A DNA stretch of 64,000 nucleotides, taken from Hymenolepis diminuta (taxonomy: Eukaryota; Platyhelminthes; Cestoda; Cyclophyllidea; Hymenolepididae). Below are positions 15,101 to 24,631 of the stretch, one piece after another. A program made the position numbers and the translations under genes. The first letter of the stretch is position 1, and every line of letters begins with the position of its first letter. Where the stretch lies: contig CAADRB010000006.1 in NCBI GenBank assembly GCA_900708905.1, positions 3,726,233-3,790,232 on the forward strand, read 5' to 3'. Below the pieces are notes generated by a model. That model was not told where the DNA came from, made no database searches, and saw nothing but the letters and a program-made list of their open reading frames with translations.

Positions 15101-18100
15101 ACCGTTAAATTTATTCAATTTGTTTGAACATTATTTAATACTGATATCAACAATTGTTAAGACGCTGATAAGCTTTTTATGATTTGTAATTAACTTCAAA
15201 TTTGATTATTATTATTATTACTCAGCAACAAAAAATTTTCCCATTTTTAATTGTGGAACCAACTGACATCGAACAACAGTAAGTTCAACAAATGATGGAG
15301 GGGAGGGAATCAAAAGGATACAGAGACCAACGTCAAGGTATCAAAGATTCATACCTCATTTGATTTTTGGACTTGAGTTGTAAAATATTTATTAAATGGG
15401 CAGTTGGCATTCATGATTTGTCCCCCGGGATTGTGGCGAAATCAGTTCTTATTGGCCGTTTTTAAATCAGAAAGGGTTGATCCTGTCACTTCGATTCATT
15501 TTCGCCTCCAATGGTTGAGAAGGCATTTGACCTCATGATATTCCGCAGTTTGCACCTTTAGCATAGCAAAGATGAGAGAAATAAAAATTTGGGGTCAATA
15601 TTTTTAAATTTTAATTTGTCCAAGCGATCGACAAAAAATATGATATTAAGTCTTAAATATCATATTTACTGAAGGGGAACAAGTAAGAAGTGCTTCTTGG
15701 AAGTAAAGATCTGCACCTCTTCGTTCATTTTACATTCAGGAGATTCGAGAGGTTCTCTTCGGACAATTTATTTTCAAGACGATTGAAGGTAATTGAGTGA
15801 TTTAGAACCTTCATTAATGAAATCCAATTTGATACTTTCATTGTTACATATTTTCACAAACCGGAGTCGTCTCCGGTTACATCTCCTACTGCTCCTATCT
15901 TCATTACCGTAGAGTGAAAGTTAAAATTAACATCTTTATTTCAAATTGAGGAATATAATTAATTCAAATTAAAGCTAATAAAAAAACTGCCTTCATCTAA
16001 ATTCTGTGCTCATTAGATTGTTTGATTGTTACTTTTTGTATTGCTTTTTTTCTTTATCTATTATTCCTAAGTTAAAACTTCAGAACTTTGCCGATTGAAG
16101 ATTCTTGTCCTCAGTGTTTCCTCTTGCATTACCAATAGATTTTATTCAGAAATTTACCATGTTATTTCGAACAACATCTATTACCCGTTTGGAAGAAACT
16201 TTGGTGCTAAAATTGTAGTCTTAGCTTCTCTCCAATTTCGCACTCTCAAGTTAAGGGAAATTTTTGCGTTGGTGGTGGGATTTTCTAACTTGGTCCAAGA
16301 GAAATCAAGTCTAATTTTCTACTACAGTGACTGGCGGCGACTTGTCTGGAGTTAGGCTCGTGTGATCACTCGTCTAATGTCTGTCTTTTTATGTGTCTTG
16401 TCTGCCCCGCCATGCTTCTTAAGTGATCAGAGCAGTCTGCACGTTCAAGCCTGATAAACTGGAAAATTTTTACAGAACTGCCATTTAGGACAGCGCTGTG
16501 TCCCTTTCGAACCCTACTTGTTACATTTAGAATTAAAGAACGTTTATGAATACTTTACATCACCGGTCTGGGTGTTGATCGCTAACTCGGTTGAGTGAGT
16601 ACATACACCATTGTGATTGTTTATATGCATTTATTTAAACATCAAAAATACTAATGTTTAATGCTAATGCTACTAATTTTAAAAATACCAAAAAACAATG
16701 CTCAGTAACTTGACCGCTATTAAATTAGAGCGAATGCTGAGATTCTCACAAATTTATTACTCAGGCAAAAAGGCACTCGTCTTAGTTCTTGCAGAGATTG
16801 TTTGCATCTAATTTTCTTCTGGAATCTCGCAGCTTTAAATACTTACAGTCACTGTTTCATTTTTGTTCTAAAAGATTATCTGGATTGAAAATTTTAACTA
16901 GTGTTTCTACTCCTACGACGTTTATTCTTGCTTGTCTTGTCTGGTGGGTCTACTTTAAATGTACCGAGCAGTCTGTCCTGTCAGATTAAATTCTCACTAA
17001 TTTGAAATAATATTTGATAGGAAATTGAAAGCTTACTCCTAGAAATTTATTCTAATTGATATTTGTTGTCTGTGGTGCTTGAGGATTTTGGTTGGCGTTC
17101 TACACGACTAGAAGATAGGGTGTTGTCCACTACGACCAGTTACATTTAATTTTAACATGCAGCCATTATCTGTATTTGCGCCAATGTCAAACCACAAAAA
17201 AAACAATGAAATTAATTTAAATATAAGTGGCATTTCTGAAGGTCATCTAAAATAGGTGCATTTACCTGATGTAACTATTCAGCAGTTAATACGAGACCGG
17301 AATTTGGAATTCTCTTATGTTTTTCCTACACATATCGCTTAAGCATATGTATTATATTTCCTATGAGAAATTTCGTGGAATAAATGAATTAAGTCCCTTT
17401 GAAATCAGTAAGTACACCTGTAGTCTATCAAGTAACTGTTATGATAGGCTTAACCTAATTTAAAGTTGAGAATAGTAATATATCTCCTCCCGCCAATTTA
17501 TCATTCAAAGTTGAACTTTCATTTTTGAAATCGTTAGCTACAGCTTAATTGTGAAGTTAGGCGCATGCAATTGCTCCGTTTTTTATTTATGTGCATCTGT
17601 CCTGACTAAGTTTTTGACTAGGCTATGTGGTTTGTCTGATTTAACCCAAAAATGAACCAACAGTACAGTGTTAAAGGAGATTTGTGGTAGTGAGAATTAA
17701 AAAGTTTATAAATGTTTCACACTTATAGAACTGGATGCTGACCACTTTCATTTGAATGGGTGCGTATCTCTCATAATCTCTTGCCTTTATGTCACACTCT
17801 AATAAAAAAGGCGACAACGCGATGCATTAACCACCACAACTGTGTGGTTTCATTAGGAAAGACATACGACCGTGATATAAGCAACATTCCGTGGTACGTA
17901 TTTTTACCGTAATGTCGTCGTAATATTTCAGTCTGAAAAAAAACTAAGGTAAAGTGACTGCATAAGTAGACTTATTTATTTATTTATTTTTCATTGTAAA
18001 CGCAAATTTGGGGACCGTGTCATCTTGATAAAAGCTATCCAAATGTAATTCTATGTAATTGCTGAAGTAATAATACAATTACGGTCATCTCAGGTACCAA

Positions 18101-19635
18101 GAAAATAGGTAGGTCCTAATGCCCCAGGGCAGTTTATTTACATGGCAATAAACTATTTATACTGATCAAATTGAGTGACTGACTGCTGAAGGTCGAACTT
18201 ATGACAATTATTATCCGCGCTCGTGTCTGATATAGTTATCAAGGGAGAAATACTTATTATTAATAATATGAATGGTTGGCGGGCCTCGAGATCACCCGTG
18301 GGATGTGTATTGGAATTCCGGAAATGTATGTACTTTGACGCATATACGTTGTTTTGTTGATTCACGAAGGTTGGAGCTCTAACGTATCGATAATCTCAAA
18401 TCGGTTGAATGATTCCGACCGCTTGAACAGTCATGTATGCTTCTATAGATATTTGTTTTTTTGTAAATCGTCTCAAATTCTAAAATCTTGAATATCAAAC
18501 TAAGTACTCTAGTTTTAAATTTCCTCACTTCGCGACTCGAGAAATCTCTTTATCACAAAAGTACTACTGTCAAGTGTGCTTATTCGTATAATTTTCTCCT
18601 CCTCCTGTTTTGCAGATATGATGCCGACTTAATTCGACAAAGAAGTGCTGTGGTTTCTAACGATCCCTACACGCAATTCAAGGCTTCTCAGTCTGGCATG
18701 CCTCCAGTTGTTTTATCGAACGCCACACTCAAGACACCTGAAAAACCCCCGGGGCCCAATCAAATTTTTGGCGTTTCTCTTGATTTGTGAGTCATAAACT
18801 CCTCCTAAACTATCATCTCCTTTGGAACATTTTATTGTTTCTATGTTTTTTTTGTTTAGTATCATGCAGAACAACCACAATGACCCTATTCCACGTCTCT
18901 TACGTGAATGTGTTGAGTACGTTCGTAAATACTGTAAGTTTTCAACTAATAATTATAATTCAGTAGAATGAATTTTTCAAACTGACGGTGCTTCGCCTTT
19001 AGGCTTGGACGTTGACGGCATATTCCGACGAAGTTCAAACGCAACTTTAGTAAAGTCCATCCAATCACAGTATAATTCAGGGGGGTCAGTCAACTTCCAG
19101 ATTTGTGGTGACCCTCATCTACCCGCAGTACTGATCAAAACATTCCTTCGAGATCTTAGCGAGCCACTTCTAACTTACGAATTCTACGATACAATTCTGA
19201 GCGTCCATAGTAAATTCGATTTTAGGATACTACCACTTAAGCTTTATTGAACCGTTATGAGTTGTGTCTATTTGGTTGTAGACCTACCCTGGGAGACAAA
19301 ATTGGAGAATGTTCGCGAGTTGATTTCAGTTCGTTTACCGGATCCGAACTATACAGTGCTGAAATATTTAATGACCCTTCTTACTGAGGTAGGCTTAAGT
19401 TCTTGATTATGGGTTCAAGAAATCCAGAAGATTGATTAATCGATAGTGCTATCGCTTTCAGGTTTCCTCTCACTCAACACAGAACAGAATGACAGATGTC
19501 AACCTTGGAATCGTATTTGGTCCAAATTTGCTCTGGTCTCGTTATGCAACCATTTCCTCTTTTACCGAGGTTGGACAGATCACCTCATTTGCCCAACTTC
19601 TCATCTCCAGCTTTGACGATATTTTTGTCAAGTGA
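6017..19635 (+). CDS. ARHGAP1: ARHGAP1-like Rho GTPase-activating protein (CRAL-TRIO + RhoGAP), ten exons
   Basis: Homologue of p50RhoGAP/ARHGAP1 (BNIP-2/Cdc42GAP type), a cytosolic or membrane-associated protein that speeds GTP hydrolysis by Rho/Cdc42/Rac and binds lipid or prenyl groups through a Sec14-like domain. Exons: 6017-6179, 9259-9356, 11082-11242, 14141-14359, 14435-14533, 18616-18786, 18860-18933, 19003-19209, 19282-19388, 19462-19635. All junctions are GT-AG, phases agree throughout, and the sum is 1473 nt (490 aa plus stop; human ARHGAP1 is 439 aa). The acidic N-terminus (1-87) is followed by CRAL-TRIO (about 100-240, with QVAGDDRLGRKVVVF and YIVHPTSLVLF), a short proline linker (KTPEKPPGPN, 286-295) and RhoGAP (about 298-490). 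Catalytic features are intact: arginine finger R337 in GIFRRS, K374 in LPAVLIKTFLRDL, N455 in VFGPNLLW. The start ATG is the first in the exon-1 frame and is preceded by a possible acceptor at 5977-5978. The gene is convergent with PDCD5. The last exon end has an alternative (see 19758-19835). Confidence 0.93.
8509..8934 (+). other. 142-codon stop-free frame inside ARHGAP1 intron 1
   Basis: The frame is open from a TAG at 8506-8508 to TGA at 8932-8934 and lies in a GC-richer part of the first ARHGAP1 intron. It has only internal Met codons; the first part reads LVLIPVYEREASWNIS. I do not recognise it. It could be chance, an exon relic or an inserted fragment. Confidence 0.2.
9259..9356 (+). 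CDS. ARHGAP1: ARHGAP1-like exon 2
   Basis: Follows a pyrimidine-rich acceptor (TTTTCTCTTTTAAG). Encodes an acidic stretch (NENEEDDSLDMMSPKEFVEE) leading to the CRAL-TRIO domain. Enters in phase 1 and ends in phase 0 at GGTTAG, a weaker donor. Confidence 0.82.
11082..11242 (+). CDS. ARHGAP1: ARHGAP1-like exon 3 (start of CRAL-TRIO)
   Basis: Encodes the first part of the Sec14/CRAL-TRIO fold, including the family pattern DIARMGVIQVAGDDRLGRKV and then VVFSACRLPD. Ends in phase 2 at GTAAAT. Confidence 0.93.
14141..14359 (+). CDS. ARHGAP1: ARHGAP1-like exon 4 (CRAL-TRIO core)
   Basis: Encodes YVANDYSLVYFHYGLTN, PLKWLMQAYRGFDRNFKKNL and LYIVHPTSLVLFIIKFFKPI, all recognisable against the ARHGAP1 lipid-binding domain. 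Phase 2 at both ends; followed by a 75-nt intron. Confidence 0.94.
14435..14533 (+). CDS. ARHGAP1: ARHGAP1-like exon 5 (end of CRAL-TRIO)
   Basis: Encodes SRKFGQKINFVNELSELSAD then LDQIPIPQQV, matching the ARHGAP1 segment that closes the Sec14 domain. Ends in phase 2 at CTGTAAGTT and is followed by the longest intron (4082 nt). Confidence 0.93.
14902..14936 (+). repeat. Short degenerate ATAGGTT repeat
   Basis: Four copies of ATAGGTT at 14902, 14913, 14920 and 14930 within ARHGAP1 intron 5. It is local slippage, not the TTAGGG telomere repeat. Confidence 0.6.
15636..15667. repeat. 12-bp perfect inverted repeat (AT-rich hairpin)
   Basis: AAATATGATATT at 15636-15647 and its exact reverse complement at 15656-15667 with an 8-nt loop, in ARHGAP1 intron 5. 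About 190 bp further on is a GC-rich hairpin with 8-bp arms AACCGGAG/CTCCGGTT (15859-15878). No function is evident. Confidence 0.6.
18616..18786 (+). CDS. ARHGAP1: ARHGAP1-like exon 6 (linker and start of RhoGAP)
   Basis: Residues 247-303. Carries a hydrophilic linker, a reduced proline motif (EKPPGP; vertebrate ARHGAP1 has a longer proline run) and QIFGVSLD, the usual opening of this RhoGAP domain. The 3' splice site is pyrimidine-rich (TCCTCCTCCTGTTTTGCAG). Confidence 0.92.
18860..18933 (+). CDS. ARHGAP1: ARHGAP1-like exon 7 (RhoGAP)
   Basis: Encodes DPIPRLLRECVEYVRKY, the first helix of the RhoGAP fold. Flanked by introns of 73 and 69 nt. Enters in phase 2, leaves in phase 1. Confidence 0.93.
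19003..19209 (+). CDS. ARHGAP1: ARHGAP1-like exon 8 (RhoGAP catalytic loop)
   Basis: Carries the arginine finger (DVDGIFRRSSNATLV, R337) and the conserved block HLPAVLIKTFLRDLSEPLLT. Followed by a 72-nt intron. Confidence 0.95.
19282..19388 (+). CDS. ARHGAP1: ARHGAP1-like exon 9 (RhoGAP)
   Basis: Encodes WETKLENVRELISVRLPDPN and YTVLKYLMTLLTE, the middle helices of the RhoGAP domain. Ends in phase 0; followed by a 73-nt intron. Confidence 0.94.
19462..19635 (+). CDS. ARHGAP1: ARHGAP1-like exon 10 (end of RhoGAP)
   Basis: Encodes QNRMTDVNLGIVFGPNLLWS with the conserved N455, then the final helix (ITSFAQLLISSFDDIF) and stop TGA. This final helix aligns well with vertebrate ARHGAP1. Possible internal donors after GAG (19569) and TTT (19626) would instead join exon 19758-19835 in phase 0. 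Confidence 0.9.
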   Translation, partial: VSSHSTQNRMTDVNLGIVFGPNLLWSRYATISSFTEVGQITSFAQLLISSFDDIFVK

Positions 19636-19757
19636 TTACCATTGCCTTTTAACTCACTGTCTTTCGTCATTTCAGAGTGTAGCCCTTCTTATCTCTTGTA
19701 TATTTAACGATTAAAATACGACTTAATGTTATTTTCCACTATCACTTCTCTTTGCAG

Positions 19758-19835
19758 ATAAATCTGACCGATCTGATATTAAGCTTTTATAAAAACGTGG
19801 TAGGTCTACACAAACAAGAGATGGGACTACAATGA
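19758..19835 (+). CDS. Possible alternative last exon of the ARHGAP1-like gene
   Basis: Follows a good acceptor (TTCTCTTTGCAG) and reads 25 codons plus TGA in phase 0: INLTDLILSFYKNVVGLHKQ then EMGLQ. Its first 14 residues resemble the terminal RhoGAP helix as closely as the sequence at the end of exon 10 does. The candidate donors upstream are weak (GTTGGA, GTCAAG), so it may be unused or a decayed exon duplicate. Confidence 0.35.
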   Translation: MNLTDLILSFYKNVVGLHKQEMGLQ

Positions 19836-21523
19836 GGCGAAATTCTATGTAACCACCGATGATCATATTCTGTAACATTCCTATTTTTAGCTAAATCTTT
19901 TCACCCCTTGGATCAAACGCTAGAATCCAGGGTTTAGCAGTAAGTCCCGACAGATTTAGTGGGGAACTCGACTAATATGCTTAAATTACAACCGAAGACT
20001 GCTACTTTTATTTAACATAATGCATTTATAGCTAGTCAATAAAGTTTTACAGTACGTAATTGCACCGAATATGGTAATAAATACTGGAAATATGCTGGAA
20101 CTGTCTTTATGACAAATTCATTTTCAGCCTCGTTATTGTTCTTTAATTCGTGAATACGCTAAATTTAATCTAACATTATAAAGTGAAGCTCGACACTTTG
20201 TGCATCCCGTTTGTAACTAAAAGTACAGAATGATTAGACAGGATTTTGAAAAATAGGAAGAGTCCAAAAGCACATTACAATCAAACTAAGAGTGGATAGA
20301 CGCATATTGACCAAGAGCTTAGTCAGCTATTCACCGGGGAATAGGGACAAAACAGTGTGTAGAGGTGTAAAAGGAATTAATACATGCACGAAATTGATTA
20401 ATCAGGAACTGGCACCAATGTAACTTCCTAGCTTACACTTTGGATTTCTCCTCTTTATAAAATAGGTTCATAAATTTTATCAGATATCAAATTACAGATG
20501 ATCTTTTTATTCTAAACTGCTACCAATAGTGAACACGTGGTGAACCCACATTTCTAAAGGTACATTAAAAATGCACTTTGAATCAAGCGATCGCTTCAAT
20601 TTCGTAGAAACCCAGACAAGCTCACAGACGATCTTGGACAAACAGCACATTTGGAAATACGCATAACAACCAGAAATAGTTTTTTATGAATGCAGAAAAA
20701 AGTCCGATAATCGAGGGAATGCGAACCAAATATGTACTTCAGCAAGAGCCTGCATTAAAACTGTATATCAAAGCGCAATCCCATCAAACTGGAGAGATAT
20801 TAAGTAAAACAACAGATTGTGATGAACAAATTAATTACAATCAATTAACAAATGAGTTAATAATACGGCATTTCAAAACATCAGGACATATCAAGAACGC
20901 GGTTTGCAATACTGGATTCACATTCAGCTAACGACAATATAGGCTGTATGGACTTAAAATGGTCTAAAAAAGATGGCAAAATGCGAGCTTCTCAATCAGA
21001 GATGCACCATTACACCTTTCCTCACCTCATTTGAATGGTAGAAAACGCCTCTCTTCGAAGAACGTAAGACTTACTCTTATCACAAGATACCACTAATAAT
21101 AAAAATTCGCTTAATTACACGCATTTATTAGACGAAATAACTTAGCTGAAACTCATCCAAACCTAAAGACGATGCCGGTCAATCAAGAAACAGATATAAA
21201 CCCAACGATCTCCGTAATTGAGTCTATTAAAACGCCTGCTTTGTGTGTCATTAATTAAATGAATGACCAACCAGAAAAAATAGGAATTCACGATTAAAAT
21301 ATCACGCAAAATACGATAGTCACGTACGAACTTCTAAGAAGATATAAAACATACTTCACTATTAGAAATATTAACATCACGAGTATCTACTCTCATACAG
21401 AAGTCATGCTCAAATCAAAATATCAAAAAAGCAAAATAAATAGACGTAAATTAAAATACATTGTATGTATTATCAACATCAATAAATAATGCTAGGTAAC
21501 AGCATGCAGAGTCCAAGGCACAG
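19836..21523. other. Intergenic space between two convergent genes
   Basis: AT-rich sequence between the ends of the ARHGAP1-like gene (+) and PDCD5 (-). It should hold both 3' UTRs. On the minus strand a candidate AATAAA lies at 21124-21129, about 400 nt past the PDCD5 stop. The 81-codon frame at 20686-20931 has no recognisable similarity and is no longer than expected by chance. Confidence 0.6.
20038..20043 (+). promoter_or_regulatory. Candidate polyadenylation signal for the ARHGAP1-like gene
   Basis: A perfect AATAAA about 400 nt after the stop at 19635, in the sense orientation. AATAAA is common by chance in AT-rich DNA, so this is only a plausible 3' end. Confidence 0.4.
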
Positions 21524-21568
21524 TTAAAAGTCATCGTCTGAATCGATTGCATTTCTTCGCCGATCAAA
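21524..21568 (-). CDS. PDCD5: PDCD5 last exon
   Basis: Encodes FDRRRNAIDSDDDF and stop TAA. The basic RRR followed by an acidic tail is the PDCD5 C-terminal signature. Confidence 0.93.
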   Translation of the reverse strand, partial: FDRRRNAIDSDDDF

Positions 21569-22118
21569 CTATAAAACAAGAAATCAAAAATGCACAAAAC
21601 CAACACGAAAGTACCTTCACTTCTGTTGTCTTTTTCGTATGTGAAGCGATATCATTTAGCATACTTTTGAGCTGATCATCAGTAATCTTCACAAAAATAA
21701 AACAATATTAGATTTATGAAACAAATAACGCAAAAAAGTGGCGAAATGAACCAACATAAAAGAGATTAAATCTTTTTTACGAAGTATAATGTTTAACCTT
21801 TAATTACCTGACCACCTAAACGATTTGTTCGCGCCATATTTATCAACATAGCCTCAACTCTCTGAGCATGTTCCGGCTTTGTCATAGCAAGAGTATTTAC
21901 TAGAGGTATAAACGAAAAATTGCACCTACATCTTGCTCTAGCTTGCTGATCAAGGATCTGACTAAGGAAATCATTCTTCATTTCCTTTTGCCTCATTTCC
22001 ATCTCTTCTTTCTGAGCTTGCTGCTGTTCAGCCATTTGCTGCTGTTTAAGAAGTTAGTCAAATTAATTACATTTACCAACCTGATCATCACCACCAGTAG
22101 GCAACATCCTGGTTAAGT
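21524..22118 (-). CDS. PDCD5: PDCD5 homologue (first exon not found), five exons seen
   Basis: Homologue of programmed cell death protein 5 (TFAR19), a small conserved nuclear/cytosolic protein of the PDCD5/archaeal DNA-binding family. Minus-strand exons in order: 22118-22081, 22041-21930, 21899-21808, 21686-21615, 21568-21524. The introns are only 39, 30, 121 and 46 nt; all are GT-AG and phases agree. The product reads LTRMLPTGGDDQ, then EMEMRQKEMKNDFLSQILDQ, ARARLNTLAMTKPEHAQRVE, AMLINMARTNRLGGQ, ITDDQLKSMLNDIASHTKKT and the acidic end FDRRRNAIDSDDDF. These match the PDCD5 blocks (Q-LDQ-ARARL, L-MAR, TTxVKFxRRK-DSDDD) in order. The first exon seen starts with two leftover bases, so an upstream coding exon (the usual N-terminal helix) is expected; I found none within about 2.5 kb. 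If translation began at the Met in this exon the product would be about 115 aa, against 125 in human. Confidence 0.92.
21615..21686 (-). CDS. PDCD5: PDCD5 exon
   Basis: 24 codons, phase 0 on both sides: ITDDQLKSMLNDIASHTKKT then TEVK. Matches the family segment ending TEKTTTVKF. Confidence 0.93.
21808..21899 (-). CDS. PDCD5: PDCD5 exon
   Basis: Encodes LNTLAMTKPEHAQRVEAMLI then NMARTNRLGGQ, the most conserved PDCD5 block. Separated from the previous exon by a 30-nt intron (21900-21929). Confidence 0.93.
21930..22041 (-). CDS. PDCD5: PDCD5 exon
   Basis: Encodes a charged, Q/E/M-rich helix (MAEQQQAQKEEMEMRQKEMK) and the family core FLSQILDQQARAR. The acceptor could also sit three bases downstream (CAGCAG), which would change the product by one Gln. 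Confidence 0.93.
22081..22118 (-). CDS. PDCD5: PDCD5 exon (first one visible)
   Basis: 38 nt after acceptor CCTGCAG, encoding (x)LTRMLPTGGDDQ. The donor is the weak GTTGGT; the better-looking GTAAAT four bases further is out of phase with the next exon. Confidence 0.75.
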
Positions 22119-22813
22119 CTGCAGGTTAAATTCCAATTATGCCTTTCTATTCGTAAGAGATGCATTTACATTAGTCTCTATAAACAAATCCACTACTTTT
22201 CCAATGTAGTCTAATTTTATATTATTAACTGTAAATTGTATTTTAAAATAATTTTTAAATTACGATGTGCCAAAGATTTTGCTTTGATGATATATTTAGC
22301 TTTTAAAGCACGGTAATTGACTATTATTTAATATGCTGTCCTCTGACACAAGGGACATTTATTACATTTAATTTATGCAATGTAAATATTGACGTATATT
22401 AATAGAAGTGCCAGGGACATTTATTCAAAATCCAGTTATTTATCTATATCTTTCATACAGAAAAATGGATTAATTCCGTCAATATAGGTCGTTATTTTGC
22501 AACAGTATGAAATAAATTAAAAAGATTTATATCCATTCCAGTGTAACAAATATTTTAATAATTAAGTTTTAAAGATATATTTTGAGTTCTGCTCAAGGGT
22601 TGGGCAACAATATTTCTTTTCTAACTATATTTAAATGCATTTCTTATATTTGATGAAGGCAAAAATGGATCTTACAAAGTGTGTTGTTGCATACTTGATT
22701 CTGATAAAATCATCTTGCAAAACTCCCTTATGCCTGTATTCAGAAAAAGACTAAGATACTGTTTACGTAAGCAGTAGTGATGCGATATAAAAATACTTAG
22801 TAATCAAGGCACA

Positions 22814-23050
22814 TTAGGAACAAATTCCTGGAAGCAAACCGTTTTTGTCAGTTACAATCTTGACAAGCGATATACTCACATTTGATGACTTAATGGTGCA
22901 AAATAACGATGATATATCTTCTATAAAAGCACCTGAATGGCTGATCAGCTGTTCAGGAGCCATGGAGTTCAAAAAGTGAGGCCTGGTATGCCAATGAACA
23001 AAACTCTGACCACTCAGACATCTAGCAAAGAAGTCTACTAATCTGGGTAA
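22814..23050 (-). other. Candidate unassigned exon, minus strand
   Basis: An open frame follows acceptor-like ACTTACCCAG and reads LVDFFARCLSGQSFVHWHTR then PHFLNSMAPEQLISHSGAFI, with a GTGAGT donor at 22875-22880 or a stop at 22814. GC is higher than the flanks. Another frame of the same DNA is also open for 22 codons, so coding status is uncertain. No family recognised; its phase does not fit the missing PDCD5 exon. Confidence 0.22.
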
Positions 23051-24232
23051 GTGCTAGTAATTAAATAACATTTAAACATTACAGTTGCGGTATGGACACT
23101 TGAGACACTTAGTTCAGAGAAGGCAATAAGTAATACATCATTTAAAGTAACTTTTTGATTAAAAACACCTTTATTACTGATATATATGACCGACAAAATT
23201 CAGTGAGGAATTTCGGCATTTTATTTAAAAGTGTTCTGAGAATGCATAATAAGAACTTTAGGATGAATTGTTCTTTATTTTGGAAACCACCACCAATTAC
23301 CACAATAAACAATTAAACTATTTTTCATACTTGAAAAATTTGAAATTTAATTGAGTAAGATACGTTTGTGTTTTATTAATATTCTGCTTAGATTTTCAGC
23401 ATTGAAACGCTTCTGCTTTAGCAATATTTTCATATTTTTCCCATATTTTCCCGTTAAACAGGTTTAGGCTCAAATAAATAGAGTTAACTACTCTAATAAG
23501 TTAGGTGCACTGATGTTCATTCATTCATAACAAGATCACAAGCCTAAAATTGTTTTAGAGTTAACAAATAACGTTTTCGATTTGTTTCATTAAGCTAAAA
23601 GTAGCACTAATCCCAGGTAAAGTTACTTTTATTATTATAATGAGTTATGCTGAAATGTTTTCTTTAAACTATAATGGTCTTAATGGCCAACATGAATAAA
23701 CAACCTTTCCTAGATCAAAGGAACAAAAGATGAGGCCAACTAACAGTATATTTGACGAGTCACGAAAGGAAAGATGAAGGGAGAGACGGTCAAAAGTTAC
23801 CCAACAGAGCGAAGAATATAGTAGCAATTGCTACCTCCTATATCGCTAATTTTATGGTGGGACTTTACATAATAAGCTTTAAATAAGCGTTAATAATGAT
23901 TTGCAGTGAGCAGGGCTTACTAAACATTCATAAATCTATTTGTAGGAAAATTTTGAATATCAGCCTGAGGAGAGATTACTGATTTCGGGTAATTTTGAAA
24001 ATGCATTTAATGGTGCTTGGATACTGCAAGTTCCTTTAAACTTTAATGCTTCGTGGTTGAACCCTCAACGTTAATTATGAGGTAATCAATCCAAGAAATG
24101 TTGTATCTTGTTTTACTACTTTCTATCTCTTCTTCCAACTTTCGAAAGCTTCTTTGAAAGTTTTAAGTTGTCATCATTACTGCATTTAACTTATTCATTA
24201 AGAATATCTTAACCGTTTGTCACTTAATCAAA

Positions 24233-24631
24233 TTACTCTCTTATGAAAGCTGTAGCACCTGATAGCTTAAATTTTATAGCTAAAATAAAAAAAGTCCATT
24301 TACTTAGATTATAAAATACTTTTCCAGACTCTAAAGTCCAGACGCATGGGTATTTGTTGCCGTAAACTCTTGATCTAGACTCCCATCTAGCATTTGTATT
24401 TGCCTCTATAGTGGTAACGTGGTAAAGTAGACTAAGATGTGATCTAGTTATTGTGTTTAATGTCGGTTCAGTTAGAGATTGAGGTTCACTTGATTGAGAA
24501 GAAATTCTAAAAAGACTTATACGCCTAGTGCTCCTTCTTGTTGCGATTTCTCTCAATTTTCCCATTAATTTGTGAGGCTTCAGTATAAATGACCGCATGT
24601 CATTTGCTGACAGACGGTTTTGAGATGACAA
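24233..24631 (-). other. Candidate unassigned coding frame, minus strand
   Basis: A 132-codon frame from a TTG at 24629-24631; the first ATG is 11 codons in. It reads MRSFILKPHKLMGKLREIAT, then RRSTRRISLFRISSQSS, then a C-terminal part with ARWESRSRVYGNKYPCVWTL. The basic/serine-rich composition is protein-like, but no known domain is visible. Possible donors occur near its end (GTATTT, GTAAAT). Confidence 0.28.
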
